From positions 1-64,000 of the forward strand of contig JAGCNO010000121.1 of the NCBI GenBank assembly GCA_017645905.1: 64,000 nucleotides of DNA. The letters are read 5' to 3'. This DNA is from Prevotella sp. GTDB lineage: Bacteria; Bacteroidota; Bacteroidia; Bacteroidales; Bacteroidaceae. Made by a program: the position numbers and the translations under genes. This document shows positions 44,035 through 51,622 of the stretch, piece after piece; the stretch's first letter is position 1, and the number at the start of each line of letters is the position of its first letter. Below the pieces are notes generated by a model. It was not told where the DNA came from and searched no databases. It saw nothing but the letters and a program-made list of their open reading frames with translations.

Positions 44035-45633
44035 TCAATAACCGGGATTCTGCTTCAGGTTCGGGTTGGCATTGAGGTCCTCAGCAGGAATGGCATAGAG
44101 GCAGCGCGTGGCAGCGAAAGGAGCACCGGCCTGGGCACCACCCTTCCAGTCCCACATGTAGTCGCCCGTGTTGTAGAGCCCGTAGCGGATAAGGTCGGTG
44201 CGGCGGAAGCCCTCGAAATAGAGCTCACGTGAGCGCTCGTCGAGAATCTGCTTCGTGGTGTAACTGTTTTCCTTTGTGGCATGAGCACGTTCGCGCAGAG
44301 CATTAATGTACTGTGTGCCCTTGGCCTGCGTCACATTGTTGTTCTGGCGGGCCTCGGCCTCAGCAGCGATGAGGTATGCCTCGGCAGAGCGCATCAGGAA
44401 GTAATCTGTGTCAACAAACTTGTTGTTGTGAGGTGTGGCACCCGTGGAGTAGGCATTGCGGAACTTTGCCACCGAATAACCGGAGGTGAATTCACCCGGT
44501 GTGGTAACCACGAGCGAACGACCAACGCCAAAGAACAGTGCACGGTCGTCGCCTGCCAGCTGTGCCATGTCGGCGGCAGCTACCTCGGGAGCATCATTGC
44601 CCGGGAAGAACTTGGCTACGAGCTGGCTGCGGGCACGGTTACCTGCCCAGCAGTTGGTCAGGTCGATGCCGAAGTTGCTCTGTGTATCCATGTCGTCCTT
44701 CCAAGCCGAGCTGATGACGTACATTGACGTACCGTAGGACGTGGTGATGACACCGTCTTGCAGCAAGGGAAGGATAGCCTCACAAGAGGCACCGCTCTCA
44801 CCATTGTCGCCCATGAAGAGCATCTGGTAGGCTGTCCAGCCGTTAGCGCTACCTGTCCACAGTTTGTGAGGACCGGCGATAACCTTTTCGGCATATTCCT
44901 GAGCATCAGCCCAGCGAGCTGTGCCAGTGTAGACCTCAGCATTGAGGTACATACGGGCCAAAAGCAGATTGGCGGCATCCTGGTCGGCGCGGCCATAACC
45001 CTGGTCAGTGCTCTTGCGGGCAGCAGGAGCCAGCAGTTTGTCCTTCACTTCGAGCAGCTCGCTCTCAATCCACTTGAAGAGGTCAGCTCGCTGAATCTGC
45101 TCAGGCGACGTTGACATCAGCTCTGTGGCAAAGGGAACATTGCCGAAGCAGTCCATGAGGAAGTAGTAGTACATGGCACGGAGGAAGCGCACCTCGGCTT
45201 CGCGGGTGGCGTCGGCCCCGGCACAAACATCAAGATAGTGATTACAGTATGCGATACTGGCATAGAGGCGGTTGTAGAAGCCCTCCACCATAGGATGGGA
45301 TGCATCGTAGGTATTGAAGTTGAACTCGGGGATACCTGGGTCACCCCAGGAACAGATGGCCTCGTCGGTGGGCAGTTCGTTGAGGTTCCACATCTGGCGA
45401 ACGAATCCGGTGGTACCGCCGTCCAGACGGTCGATGTCACAGTCGCCGTCGGCACCCGAGTTACCAGCGAGGGCCATCGTAGCATAGCACTTAGAGTAGA
45501 GTGCGGGCTCATCGGGCACCATCACCGAGTTGGGGTCGATAGGCGTGACATCCAAATAATCGCATGAAGTAAGCCCGACGGCAAGCAGCATGGCTGCTGC
45601 TGGAGCAATTTGCTTAAAATATTTGAAGTTCAT
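44035..45633 (-). CDS. susD: SusD/RagB-type glycan-binding outer-membrane lipoprotein
   Basis: 532 residues. Lipobox SC in VGLTSCDYLDVTPI, the usual SusD opening. The tetratricopeptide-like helices and the SusD signatures are present: GGTTGFVRQMWNLNELPTDE near residue 70, RFLRAMYYYFLMDCFGNVPF near 145, and the C-terminal FVDTDYFLMRSAEAYLIAAE and LYFEGFRRTDLIRYG. It forms the lid of the SusC pore and captures starch oligosaccharides. ATG 45633 is preferred over 45648 because MNFKYFKQIAPAAAMLLAVG gives a compact signal peptide. It lies 25 bp after susC. Confidence 0.95.
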   Translation of the reverse strand: MNFKYFKQIAPAAAMLLAVGLTSCDYLDVTPIDPNSVMVPDEPALYSKCYATMALAGNSGADGDCDIDRLDGGTTGFVRQMWNLNELPTDEAICSWGDPGIPEFNFNTYDASHPMVEGFYNRLYASIAYCNHYLDVCAGADATREAEVRFLRAMYYYFLMDCFGNVPFATELMSTSPEQIQRADLFKWIESELLEVKDKLLAPAARKSTDQGYGRADQDAANLLLARMYLNAEVYTGTARWADAQEYAEKVIAGPHKLWTGSANGWTAYQMLFMGDNGESGASCEAILPLLQDGVITTSYGTSMYVISSAWKDDMDTQSNFGIDLTNCWAGNRARSQLVAKFFPGNDAPEVAAADMAQLAGDDRALFFGVGRSLVVTTPGEFTSGYSVAKFRNAYSTGATPHNNKFVDTDYFLMRSAEAYLIAAEAEARQNNNVTQAKGTQYINALRERAHATKENSYTTKQILDERSRELYFEGFRRTDLIRYGLYNTGDYMWDWKGGAQAGAPFAATRCLYAIPAEDLNANPNLKQNPGY

Positions 45634-45657
45634 AATTGTATTCCTCATTATTTAAGA

Positions 45658-48600
45658 TTAGAAGTTAAGATTCAGACCCAGCAGGAAGGTGATAGGACGC
45701 GGGTAGATATTGTTGTCAATACCTCCACCGACTTCAGGATCCAGACCCTCATAGTTGGTGATAGTGAACACGTTTGTAGCCGAGGCATACACACGTCCGG
45801 AGGTCTTGAAGAAGTTGTCGAATGAGTAGCCCAACGTGATGTTGTCGCACTTCAGGAACGAGGCGTTGCGCACGTAGTAGTCACTCAGACAGCACTTGTT
45901 GTCGTAGGTGGTCCACTTGTTCTCAAGAATCATGGGGATGGTGTTCTGCAGATAGCCGAAGGAAGAGTCATAGCGCTTCTCGGTATTCTGTACGCCAGCA
46001 CCCTTGTCCCAGAACACGTAGTTGTCGAAGCTGGCTCGGAGTCCGAAGCCCAGATCCCAATTCTTATATTGTACGCGCGAGCTCAGGCCTGCCAGATAGG
46101 GAGCATCGGGAGCCTTGTAGAAGTAGCGGTCAGCATCGCTGATGGTTCCGTCGCCGTTACGGTCGACGAACATTCCCTCGATGGGCTTTCCGTTGTTGTC
46201 ATAGACCTGCTGGAACACGTAGAACGAGCTCTTGGGTTGTCCCACTGAGTGAGCCTGACACTGGTTACCGGTACCTGACGAGATGCCACCGGTCATGACG
46301 ATGGACGACTCTCCGGTCAGCTCGGTAATCTCGTTCTTGTTGTAGGTGAAGTTGGCTGAGATTTCCCACTGCCAGTCGTTTGTCACGACAGGACGTACAG
46401 TGATGGCGGCCTCGAATCCCTTGTTCTCCAGCGAGCCGATGTTCGACACCACCTGGTTACGGAAGTTCGAACCTGCCGAGACCGATGCGGTGTTGATCAG
46501 GTCGGTGGTCTTACGGATGTAGTAGTCCAAGCTACCGCTGACGCGATTGTTGAACAGCGACCAGTCGAGACCGATGTTAGTCGTCGTGGTGGTCTCCCAC
46601 TTCAGTTTCTTGTTGTAAGCGTCGGGACGATAGAGCAGACCTGTTGGGTTAACGTCGTTCATGGGATAGCGTCCGTTGACGTTGGTCTCATTGACGTTAT
46701 AGGTGGCAAAGTATACATAGTTGCCGATACCGTCCTGCTGACCTGTCTTACCCCAACCGAGACGCAGCTTCAGGTCGTCGAGCCAGCTGGCCTTGATGAG
46801 CTCGCTCAGGCGGATACCCAGTGCCACTGAGGGGAAGTAACCCCAGCGCACATCCTTGTGGAAGCGCGACGAACCGTCGATACGCATGGTAGCGGTCAGC
46901 ATAATCATGTCGAAGGCCGAGTAGTTCATACGGCCATAGTATGACTGCAGCTTGTTCTCGCCCTTCCAGATGCCATTATTGTAGCCGTGGAAGTCAGTGG
47001 GACCCATAGCGGCAATCTGCTCTGCGGTCTTACCCTTGACAGAGTAGGTATCATAGCCATGGCTATCACCCCAGAACTTAGCATGCGACATCTCGTAACC
47101 AGCCATGATGTCGAAGTGCTGAGTCTCAGTAAAGTCCTTCAGATACTGGGCATAGGCAGTTCCCACGAGATTGTATTTATTCTCTTTATTATAACCTGTC
47201 CATCCCCAGCGGTAGCTCGAGGGTCCCCATTCGGCCATGTCAGTCGTCTGCTTACCGTTAGCCCAGTCTCCGCTCAGATTCACGTGCAGGTGGAGGTCCT
47301 CAAAGCCATGAACCGTGTAGTCGGCCTCGAAGTTGGCCATGTAGTCGAACGAGTTGGCCCTGTCATCCTTTTCCTCCAGATTAGACACGGGGTTGGCCAC
47401 AGCTTTATCGTTCCACACCGTACCGTATTTGTCATCGGGTGTTGTCCACTGCCAGAAGCCGTTGTAGGCCTTGAACATTTCCTCGTTTGAATAGACGGGC
47501 TGTGTGGGGTCGATGCGTGTAGCGTTGCCGATGGCGTCGCCGTTTGCATACTTAGTGTGGGCATACATGAACTTACCGTTGATGTTCAGCTTCAGGTGAT
47601 CCTCGAAGAACGACGGGTTCACGTTCACACTTGCTGTGAAACGCTTGTAGTTACCGGTCTTCAGGATACCGTTCTGGTCTGTGAAGCCAGCGCTCACGCG
47701 GTAAGGCATGTTGGCCAGTCCGCCAGCTATCGTCACGTTATGGTCTGTCGAGACCGCTGTGCGGTAGATTTCGTCCTGCCAGTCGGTGCTGGCGTTGCCC
47801 ATGAGAGCAGCGGCATCCGAGTTGGGTCCGTAGTAGTCGTTGACGAAATTACGATAGGCTGCAGCGTCGAGCAGGTCGAGTTCCTTCTGCTTCATCGACA
47901 CGGAGACGTTGCCGTTGTAGCTCACTGTCGGCTTCTGGCCTTTGCGTCCCTTCTTCGTGGTGATGATGATGACACCGTTAGAGCCTCGGCTACCATAGAT
48001 GGCTGTTGCCGATGCGTCCTTCAGCACGGTAAAGCTCTCGATGTCCTGCGGGTTGACCATTGCCAGTGCGTTGGGAGCTCCCTTGATACCCTGGTTATCC
48101 ATGGCCAGACCGTCGATGACAATCAGCGGGTCGTTCGAGGCGTTCAGCGAGGAGCCGCCACGGATGCGGATGGTAGCGCCACCACCAGGGGTACCACCTC
48201 CGTTGGTCACGTTCACACCAGCAATCTTACCCTGAATCATGTCTTGCGCTGAGACCTGCAGACCGTGGTTCTTCTCATCGGGCTTGATAGCCGTTACCGA
48301 ACCAGTCAGGTCGTGTTTCTTTGCCACACCGTAGCCGATGACCACAACGTCTTTCAGCAACTGTGAGTCGTCCTGGAGTGTCACCTCCACAGTGGGTGCA
48401 GCAGCGACAGTTGCCGGCTGGTAGCCCATGTAGGTGATGGTGATCTGCGCACCCCTGTTTGCCTGGATGGTGAAATTACCGTCGAAGTCGGTCACTGTGC
48501 CGCCCTGAGCACCTGCCACGCGGACGGTAGCTCCGATGACGCCTTCACCAGTGGCATCTTTCACATGGCCTTTCACAGTAATCTGCTGTGCAAAGGCTCC

Positions 48601-48672
48601 TACCGTGAGGAAGAGACCCAGCAAAAGGGTCATCAGCCTGCGCGGTACTTGAATGTTTACCTGCTTCATCAT
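45658..48672 (-). CDS. susC: SusC/RagA-type TonB-dependent outer-membrane transporter
   Basis: 1004 residues from ATG 48672. The signal peptide (LMTLLLGLFLTVGAFA) is followed by a carboxypeptidase-D-like domain (ITVKGHVKDATGEGVIGATV), then the plug (VVVIGYGVAKKHDLTGSVTA, IRIRGGSSLNASNDPLIVID, GSRGSNGVIIITTKKG) and a long 22-strand barrel ending PRPITFLLGLNLNF. It imports starch oligosaccharides across the outer membrane using TonB energy, with SusD as lid. A frame open to 48738 lies upstream, but the TATCTTTG promoter element at 48748-48741 and the good signal peptide support 48672 or 48669. It is the first gene of the susC-D-E-F operon, divergent from the LacI-type regulator gene. Confidence 0.95.
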   Translation of the reverse strand: MMKQVNIQVPRRLMTLLLGLFLTVGAFAQQITVKGHVKDATGEGVIGATVRVAGAQGGTVTDFDGNFTIQANRGAQITITYMGYQPATVAAAPTVEVTLQDDSQLLKDVVVIGYGVAKKHDLTGSVTAIKPDEKNHGLQVSAQDMIQGKIAGVNVTNGGGTPGGGATIRIRGGSSLNASNDPLIVIDGLAMDNQGIKGAPNALAMVNPQDIESFTVLKDASATAIYGSRGSNGVIIITTKKGRKGQKPTVSYNGNVSVSMKQKELDLLDAAAYRNFVNDYYGPNSDAAALMGNASTDWQDEIYRTAVSTDHNVTIAGGLANMPYRVSAGFTDQNGILKTGNYKRFTASVNVNPSFFEDHLKLNINGKFMYAHTKYANGDAIGNATRIDPTQPVYSNEEMFKAYNGFWQWTTPDDKYGTVWNDKAVANPVSNLEEKDDRANSFDYMANFEADYTVHGFEDLHLHVNLSGDWANGKQTTDMAEWGPSSYRWGWTGYNKENKYNLVGTAYAQYLKDFTETQHFDIMAGYEMSHAKFWGDSHGYDTYSVKGKTAEQIAAMGPTDFHGYNNGIWKGENKLQSYYGRMNYSAFDMIMLTATMRIDGSSRFHKDVRWGYFPSVALGIRLSELIKASWLDDLKLRLGWGKTGQQDGIGNYVYFATYNVNETNVNGRYPMNDVNPTGLLYRPDAYNKKLKWETTTTTNIGLDWSLFNNRVSGSLDYYIRKTTDLINTASVSAGSNFRNQVVSNIGSLENKGFEAAITVRPVVTNDWQWEISANFTYNKNEITELTGESSIVMTGGISSGTGNQCQAHSVGQPKSSFYVFQQVYDNNGKPIEGMFVDRNGDGTISDADRYFYKAPDAPYLAGLSSRVQYKNWDLGFGLRASFDNYVFWDKGAGVQNTEKRYDSSFGYLQNTIPMILENKWTTYDNKCCLSDYYVRNASFLKCDNITLGYSFDNFFKTSGRVYASATNVFTITNYEGLDPEVGGGIDNNIYPRPITFLLGLNLNF

Positions 48673-48740
48673 TTCATTGAGTATTAGTTTTGTTAGTATT
48701 AATAAAATATGTTTCCAGTTACTCATGGTAAAAATCAAGG

Positions 48741-48748
48741 CAAAGATA
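48741..48748 (-). promoter_or_regulatory. Promoter -7 element of the sus operon
   Basis: TATCTTTG on the minus strand, about 70 bp before susC. No TTTG is found at the -33 distance, which would fit a promoter that needs an activator such as the HTCS. Confidence 0.5.
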
Positions 48749-48804
48749 GGATATATTTAAATGTGGAAACACTATTTTTGGATTAAATTCGTTATAGCTT
48801 TTGC

Positions 48805-48816
48805 GCAAACGTTTGC
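48805..48816. promoter_or_regulatory. LacI-family operator palindrome
   Basis: GCAAACGTTTGC, a perfect 12-bp palindrome with the central CG typical of LacI/GalR-family operators. It lies between the divergent susC and lacI-type promoters, 57 bp upstream of the susC -7 element, and is the obvious target for the regulator at 48949. Confidence 0.7.
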
Positions 48817-48847
48817 ATTATGTTCTTTGTAACGAAATGTTAAGGCC

Positions 48848-48880
48848 TTTGTATCGCCCGCGTAACTTATTTTAAATTTG
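48848..48880 (+). promoter_or_regulatory. Bacteroidota-type promoter of the LacI-type gene
   Basis: TTTG (48848-48851), a 21-bp spacer, TAAATTTG (48873-48880). The leader contains GTAAATCAGTAAATCGTAAA repeats up to the ATG at 48949. Confidence 0.65.
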
Positions 48881-48948
48881 CACCAAGAGAGAATCTTAAA
48901 TCGTAAATTGTAAATCAGTAAATCGTAAATTTCAAGGTGGTACTGACA

Positions 48949-49950
48949 ATGAAAGACATCGCCCGCGAATTGGGCGTTTCGGTGGCCACGGTTTCACGTG
49001 CGCTGAAAGACTCTCCGCGTATCTCCGTGGAGCAGCGGCAGAAGATACAGCAGTATGCCCGCGAGCACAACTTCATCCCCAACGTGCTGGCCGAGAGCCT
49101 GCGTCACAGCCGCGTGCAGCCGATGAAGGTCATCGGCGTCATCATCCCCGAGCTTGTCCATTATTATTTCGCCTCCATCCTGAAGGGCATCGAGGAGGAG
49201 GCCAGTGCCCACGGCTATCACATCATGGTGGCTCAGAGCGGCGAGAATTACGAGCGCGAGGTGCAGCTGTGCCGCTCGTTCTACGAGAACAAGGTCTGCG
49301 GCATCATTGTCTCCCAGGCCAAGAACACGCACACCTACGACCATTTCCTGCGGTTGCAGGAGGCCGGCGTGCCCCTGGTGTTCTACGACCGTATCTGCAC
49401 AGGCGTCAACGCCAGCCGCGTGGTGGTCGACGACTACATGGGAGCCTTCAACGCCACGACCCACCTCATCGAGACAGGCTGCCGCCGTATAGCCTACTAC
49501 GGTTCGCAGCTGAACTTAGAGATAGCCAAGAACCGCTACAACGGCTACAAAGACGCCTTGCTGAAGCACGGGCTGCCCTTCGTGCAGGAGCTGACACGCA
49601 TCTGCGACACCCGCCGCGATGCTGAGATGATGACCCCCTCGATGTTCGACGGCGACGATTACCCCGACGCGTTCTTCACCGTCAACGACGAGACGGCCAT
49701 CGGCGTCCTCTCCACCGTGAAGCGCATGGGGCTGCGCGTCCCTGAGGACGTGAGCATCTGCGGCTTCACCAACGACGACCGCGCCACCTCCTCCGACCCC
49801 ATGCTCACCACCGTCGAGCAGCGAGGCTTGCAGGTGGGCGAGGAGGCCGCCGACATCCTCATCGGCCATGTCGAGGGCACCATCCCCCTGAACCGCGTGG
49901 AGCGCCGCATCGTACGCACCCGGCTCATCCTGCGCGGCACAACCAGATAG
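48949..49950 (+). CDS. LacI/GalR-family transcriptional regulator
   Basis: 333 residues. The N-terminal LacI helix-turn-helix is clear (MKDIARELGVSVATVSRALK, then hinge NVLAESLRHSR). The ligand-binding domain of the periplasmic-binding-protein type follows: VIGVIIPELVHYYFASILKG, GIIVSQAKNTHTYDHFLRLQ, VVVDDYMGAFNATTHLIETG, AFFTVNDETAIGVLSTVKRM and ICGFTNDDRATSSDPMLTTV. Placed between the sus operon and a maltose-type transporter, it probably senses maltose or a related sugar and acts at the GCAAACGTTTGC palindrome (inference). ATG 48949 is chosen because it opens the HTH directly; GTG 48937 is the alternative. Confidence 0.92.
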   Translation: MKDIARELGVSVATVSRALKDSPRISVEQRQKIQQYAREHNFIPNVLAESLRHSRVQPMKVIGVIIPELVHYYFASILKGIEEEASAHGYHIMVAQSGENYEREVQLCRSFYENKVCGIIVSQAKNTHTYDHFLRLQEAGVPLVFYDRICTGVNASRVVVDDYMGAFNATTHLIETGCRRIAYYGSQLNLEIAKNRYNGYKDALLKHGLPFVQELTRICDTRRDAEMMTPSMFDGDDYPDAFFTVNDETAIGVLSTVKRMGLRVPEDVSICGFTNDDRATSSDPMLTTVEQRGLQVGEEAADILIGHVEGTIPLNRVERRIVRTRLILRGTTR

Positions 49951-49960
49951 GGTGCTCAGG

Positions 49961-50044
49961 GAAAAAGCCGTTCTTTCTATGAGAAAAAGCCGTTCTTTCT
50001 ATAGGAAAAAGCCGTTCTTTCTATGAGAAAAAGCCGTTCTTTCT
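49961..50044. repeat. Array of four AAGCCGTTCTTTC units
   Basis: Four 21-bp units, nearly identical (GAAAAAGCCGTTCTTTCTAT), starting 10 bp after the LacI-type stop. Just after the array, GCGTCTCCTTCGTCGCCGA (50061-50079) is found again, reversed, beside the array at 63661. Confidence 0.9.
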
Positions 50045-50180
50045 CCACATCATTACCCAGGCGTCTCCTTCGTCGCCGAGCGCCCTCCTCTTCAGGCCGG
50101 TGTAGAGGCTTAGGAAACGAACCATTCGGCAGCTTTGAAACCCGTTTCCACAACGAGGAGGAAAATTTTCCTCCTTTTAT

Positions 50181-50211
50181 TTTGTGGTTTGGATTTTTCG
50201 TCGTATCTTTG
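50181..50211 (+). promoter_or_regulatory. Bacteroidota-type promoter of the maltose-type transporter gene
   Basis: TTTG (50181-50184), a 19-bp spacer, TATCTTTG (50204-50211). Confidence 0.75.
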
Positions 50212-50224
50212 CTGCCAAAAACTA

Positions 50225-50258
50225 AACCCTCCCTTACCTCTCCCTGTTGAGGGAGGGG
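50225..50258. repeat. Single palindromic end in a 5' leader
   Basis: AACCCTCCCTTACCTCTCCC followed by TGTTGAGGGAGGGG: one degenerate end of the GACCC...GGGTC element family, with no second end. It lies in the untranslated leader of the transporter gene at 50301. Confidence 0.65.
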
Positions 50259-50300
50259 TATTCAGTGGTTTGAATAAGGAAACATAATTGATAATAAACC

Positions 50301-51605
50301 ATGAAACAGAAACCTGATCTATCGTTCTGGAAGCTCTGGAACCTGAGCTTCGGATTTTTTGGAGTGCAGATAGCCTACGCGCTCCAGAGTGGTAACATCT
50401 CGCGTATCTTCCGCACACTGGGAGCCGACCCGCACGACCTCTCGTTCTTCTGGATTCTGCCGCCGCTGATGGGCATCCTGGTGCAACCGATTGTGGGTAC
50501 CTGCAGCGACAAGACGTGGACGCGCTTCGGCCGCCGCATCCCCTATCTCTTCATCGGTGCCATCACTGCCGTACTTGTAATGTGCCTGCTGCCCAATGCC
50601 GGCAGCCTGGGCCTCGCCTCAGTCGGGGCCGTGCTCACCTTTGGACTGATAGCCTTGATGCTGCTCGACACCTCTATTAACATGGCCATGCAGCCCTTCA
50701 AGATGATGGTGGGCGACATGGTGAACGAGAAGCAGAAGGGCAAGGCCTACAGCATCCAGTCGCTGCTGTGCAACGCCGGAAGCGTCGTGGGCTTCGTGTT
50801 CCCCTTCTTCTTCGCAGCCATCGGCCTGAGCAACGTGGCTCCCGAGGGCATCGTCCCCGACACGGTCATCTGGTCGTTCTACATCGGTGCCGCCATCCTC
50901 ATCCTCTGCGTTATCTACACCACGATGAAGGTGAAAGAGTGGCCGCCGAAGGAGTATGCCGAGTACAACCCGTCGTCGGAACAAGCCGAGGAGAAGGCCA
51001 ACTGGATCGCGCTGCTGAAGAACGCCCCGTCGGCCTTCTGGCGCGTCGGTCTGGTGCAGTTCTTCTGCTGGGCCGCGTTCCTCTACATGTGGACCTACGT
51101 CGTCGACGCCGTGTCGCTGACCGTCTGGAACACTGCCGACCCCGTCAGCGAGGAATACCAGGACGCCGGCAACTGGACGGGCGTGCTCTATGCCATCCAG
51201 GCCCTCGGCTCGGTGGGCTGGGCTATGATACTGCCACGCTTCCCGAATATGAAGGCAGCCTACACTGCCAGCCTCATCCTTGGCGGACTGGGCTTTGCCC
51301 TCATACCCTTCTGCCCGAACCAGTACATGCAGATTATCCCCTTCCTGCTCATCGGCTGCGCCTGGGCCGCCATGCTCGCCTGCCCGTTCACGCTGGTCAC
51401 AAACGCCCTGCAGGGCTACGGCCACATGGGCGCCTACTTAGGACTTTTCAACGGAACCATCTGCCTGCCGCAGATCATCGCAGCACTCTGCGGAGGCATC
51501 ATCCTCCACTGGGTGGGCAGCTATCAGGCCAACATGATGTTTGTATCGGCCCTGCTGCTCGTTATTGGCGCCGTCTGCGTGCTGGGCATCAAGACTAAGA
51601 AATAA
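50301..51605 (+). CDS. SLC45-like MFS sugar transporter (probable maltose/maltodextrin)
   Basis: 434 residues, 12 predicted membrane helices. It resembles the SLC45/GPH-like sugar permeases found in Bacteroidota starch loci: [60 protein letters not shown] (RFGRR loop motif), [20 protein letters not shown] and [20 protein letters not shown]. The likely task is to carry maltose or short maltodextrins, released by periplasmic hydrolysis, across the inner membrane. The position behind the LacI-type regulator fits. The exact sugar is inferred from context. Confidence 0.85.
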   Translation: MKQKPDLSFWKLWNLSFGFFGVQIAYALQSGNISRIFRTLGADPHDLSFFWILPPLMGILVQPIVGTCSDKTWTRFGRRIPYLFIGAITAVLVMCLLPNAGSLGLASVGAVLTFGLIALMLLDTSINMAMQPFKMMVGDMVNEKQKGKAYSIQSLLCNAGSVVGFVFPFFFAAIGLSNVAPEGIVPDTVIWSFYIGAAILILCVIYTTMKVKEWPPKEYAEYNPSSEQAEEKANWIALLKNAPSAFWRVGLVQFFCWAAFLYMWTYVVDAVSLTVWNTADPVSEEYQDAGNWTGVLYAIQALGSVGWAMILPRFPNMKAAYTASLILGGLGFALIPFCPNQYMQIIPFLLIGCAWAAMLACPFTLVTNALQGYGHMGAYLGLFNGTICLPQIIAALCGGIILHWVGSYQANMMFVSALLLVIGAVCVLGIKTKK

Positions 51606-51622
51606 TACACATTATTATATAT

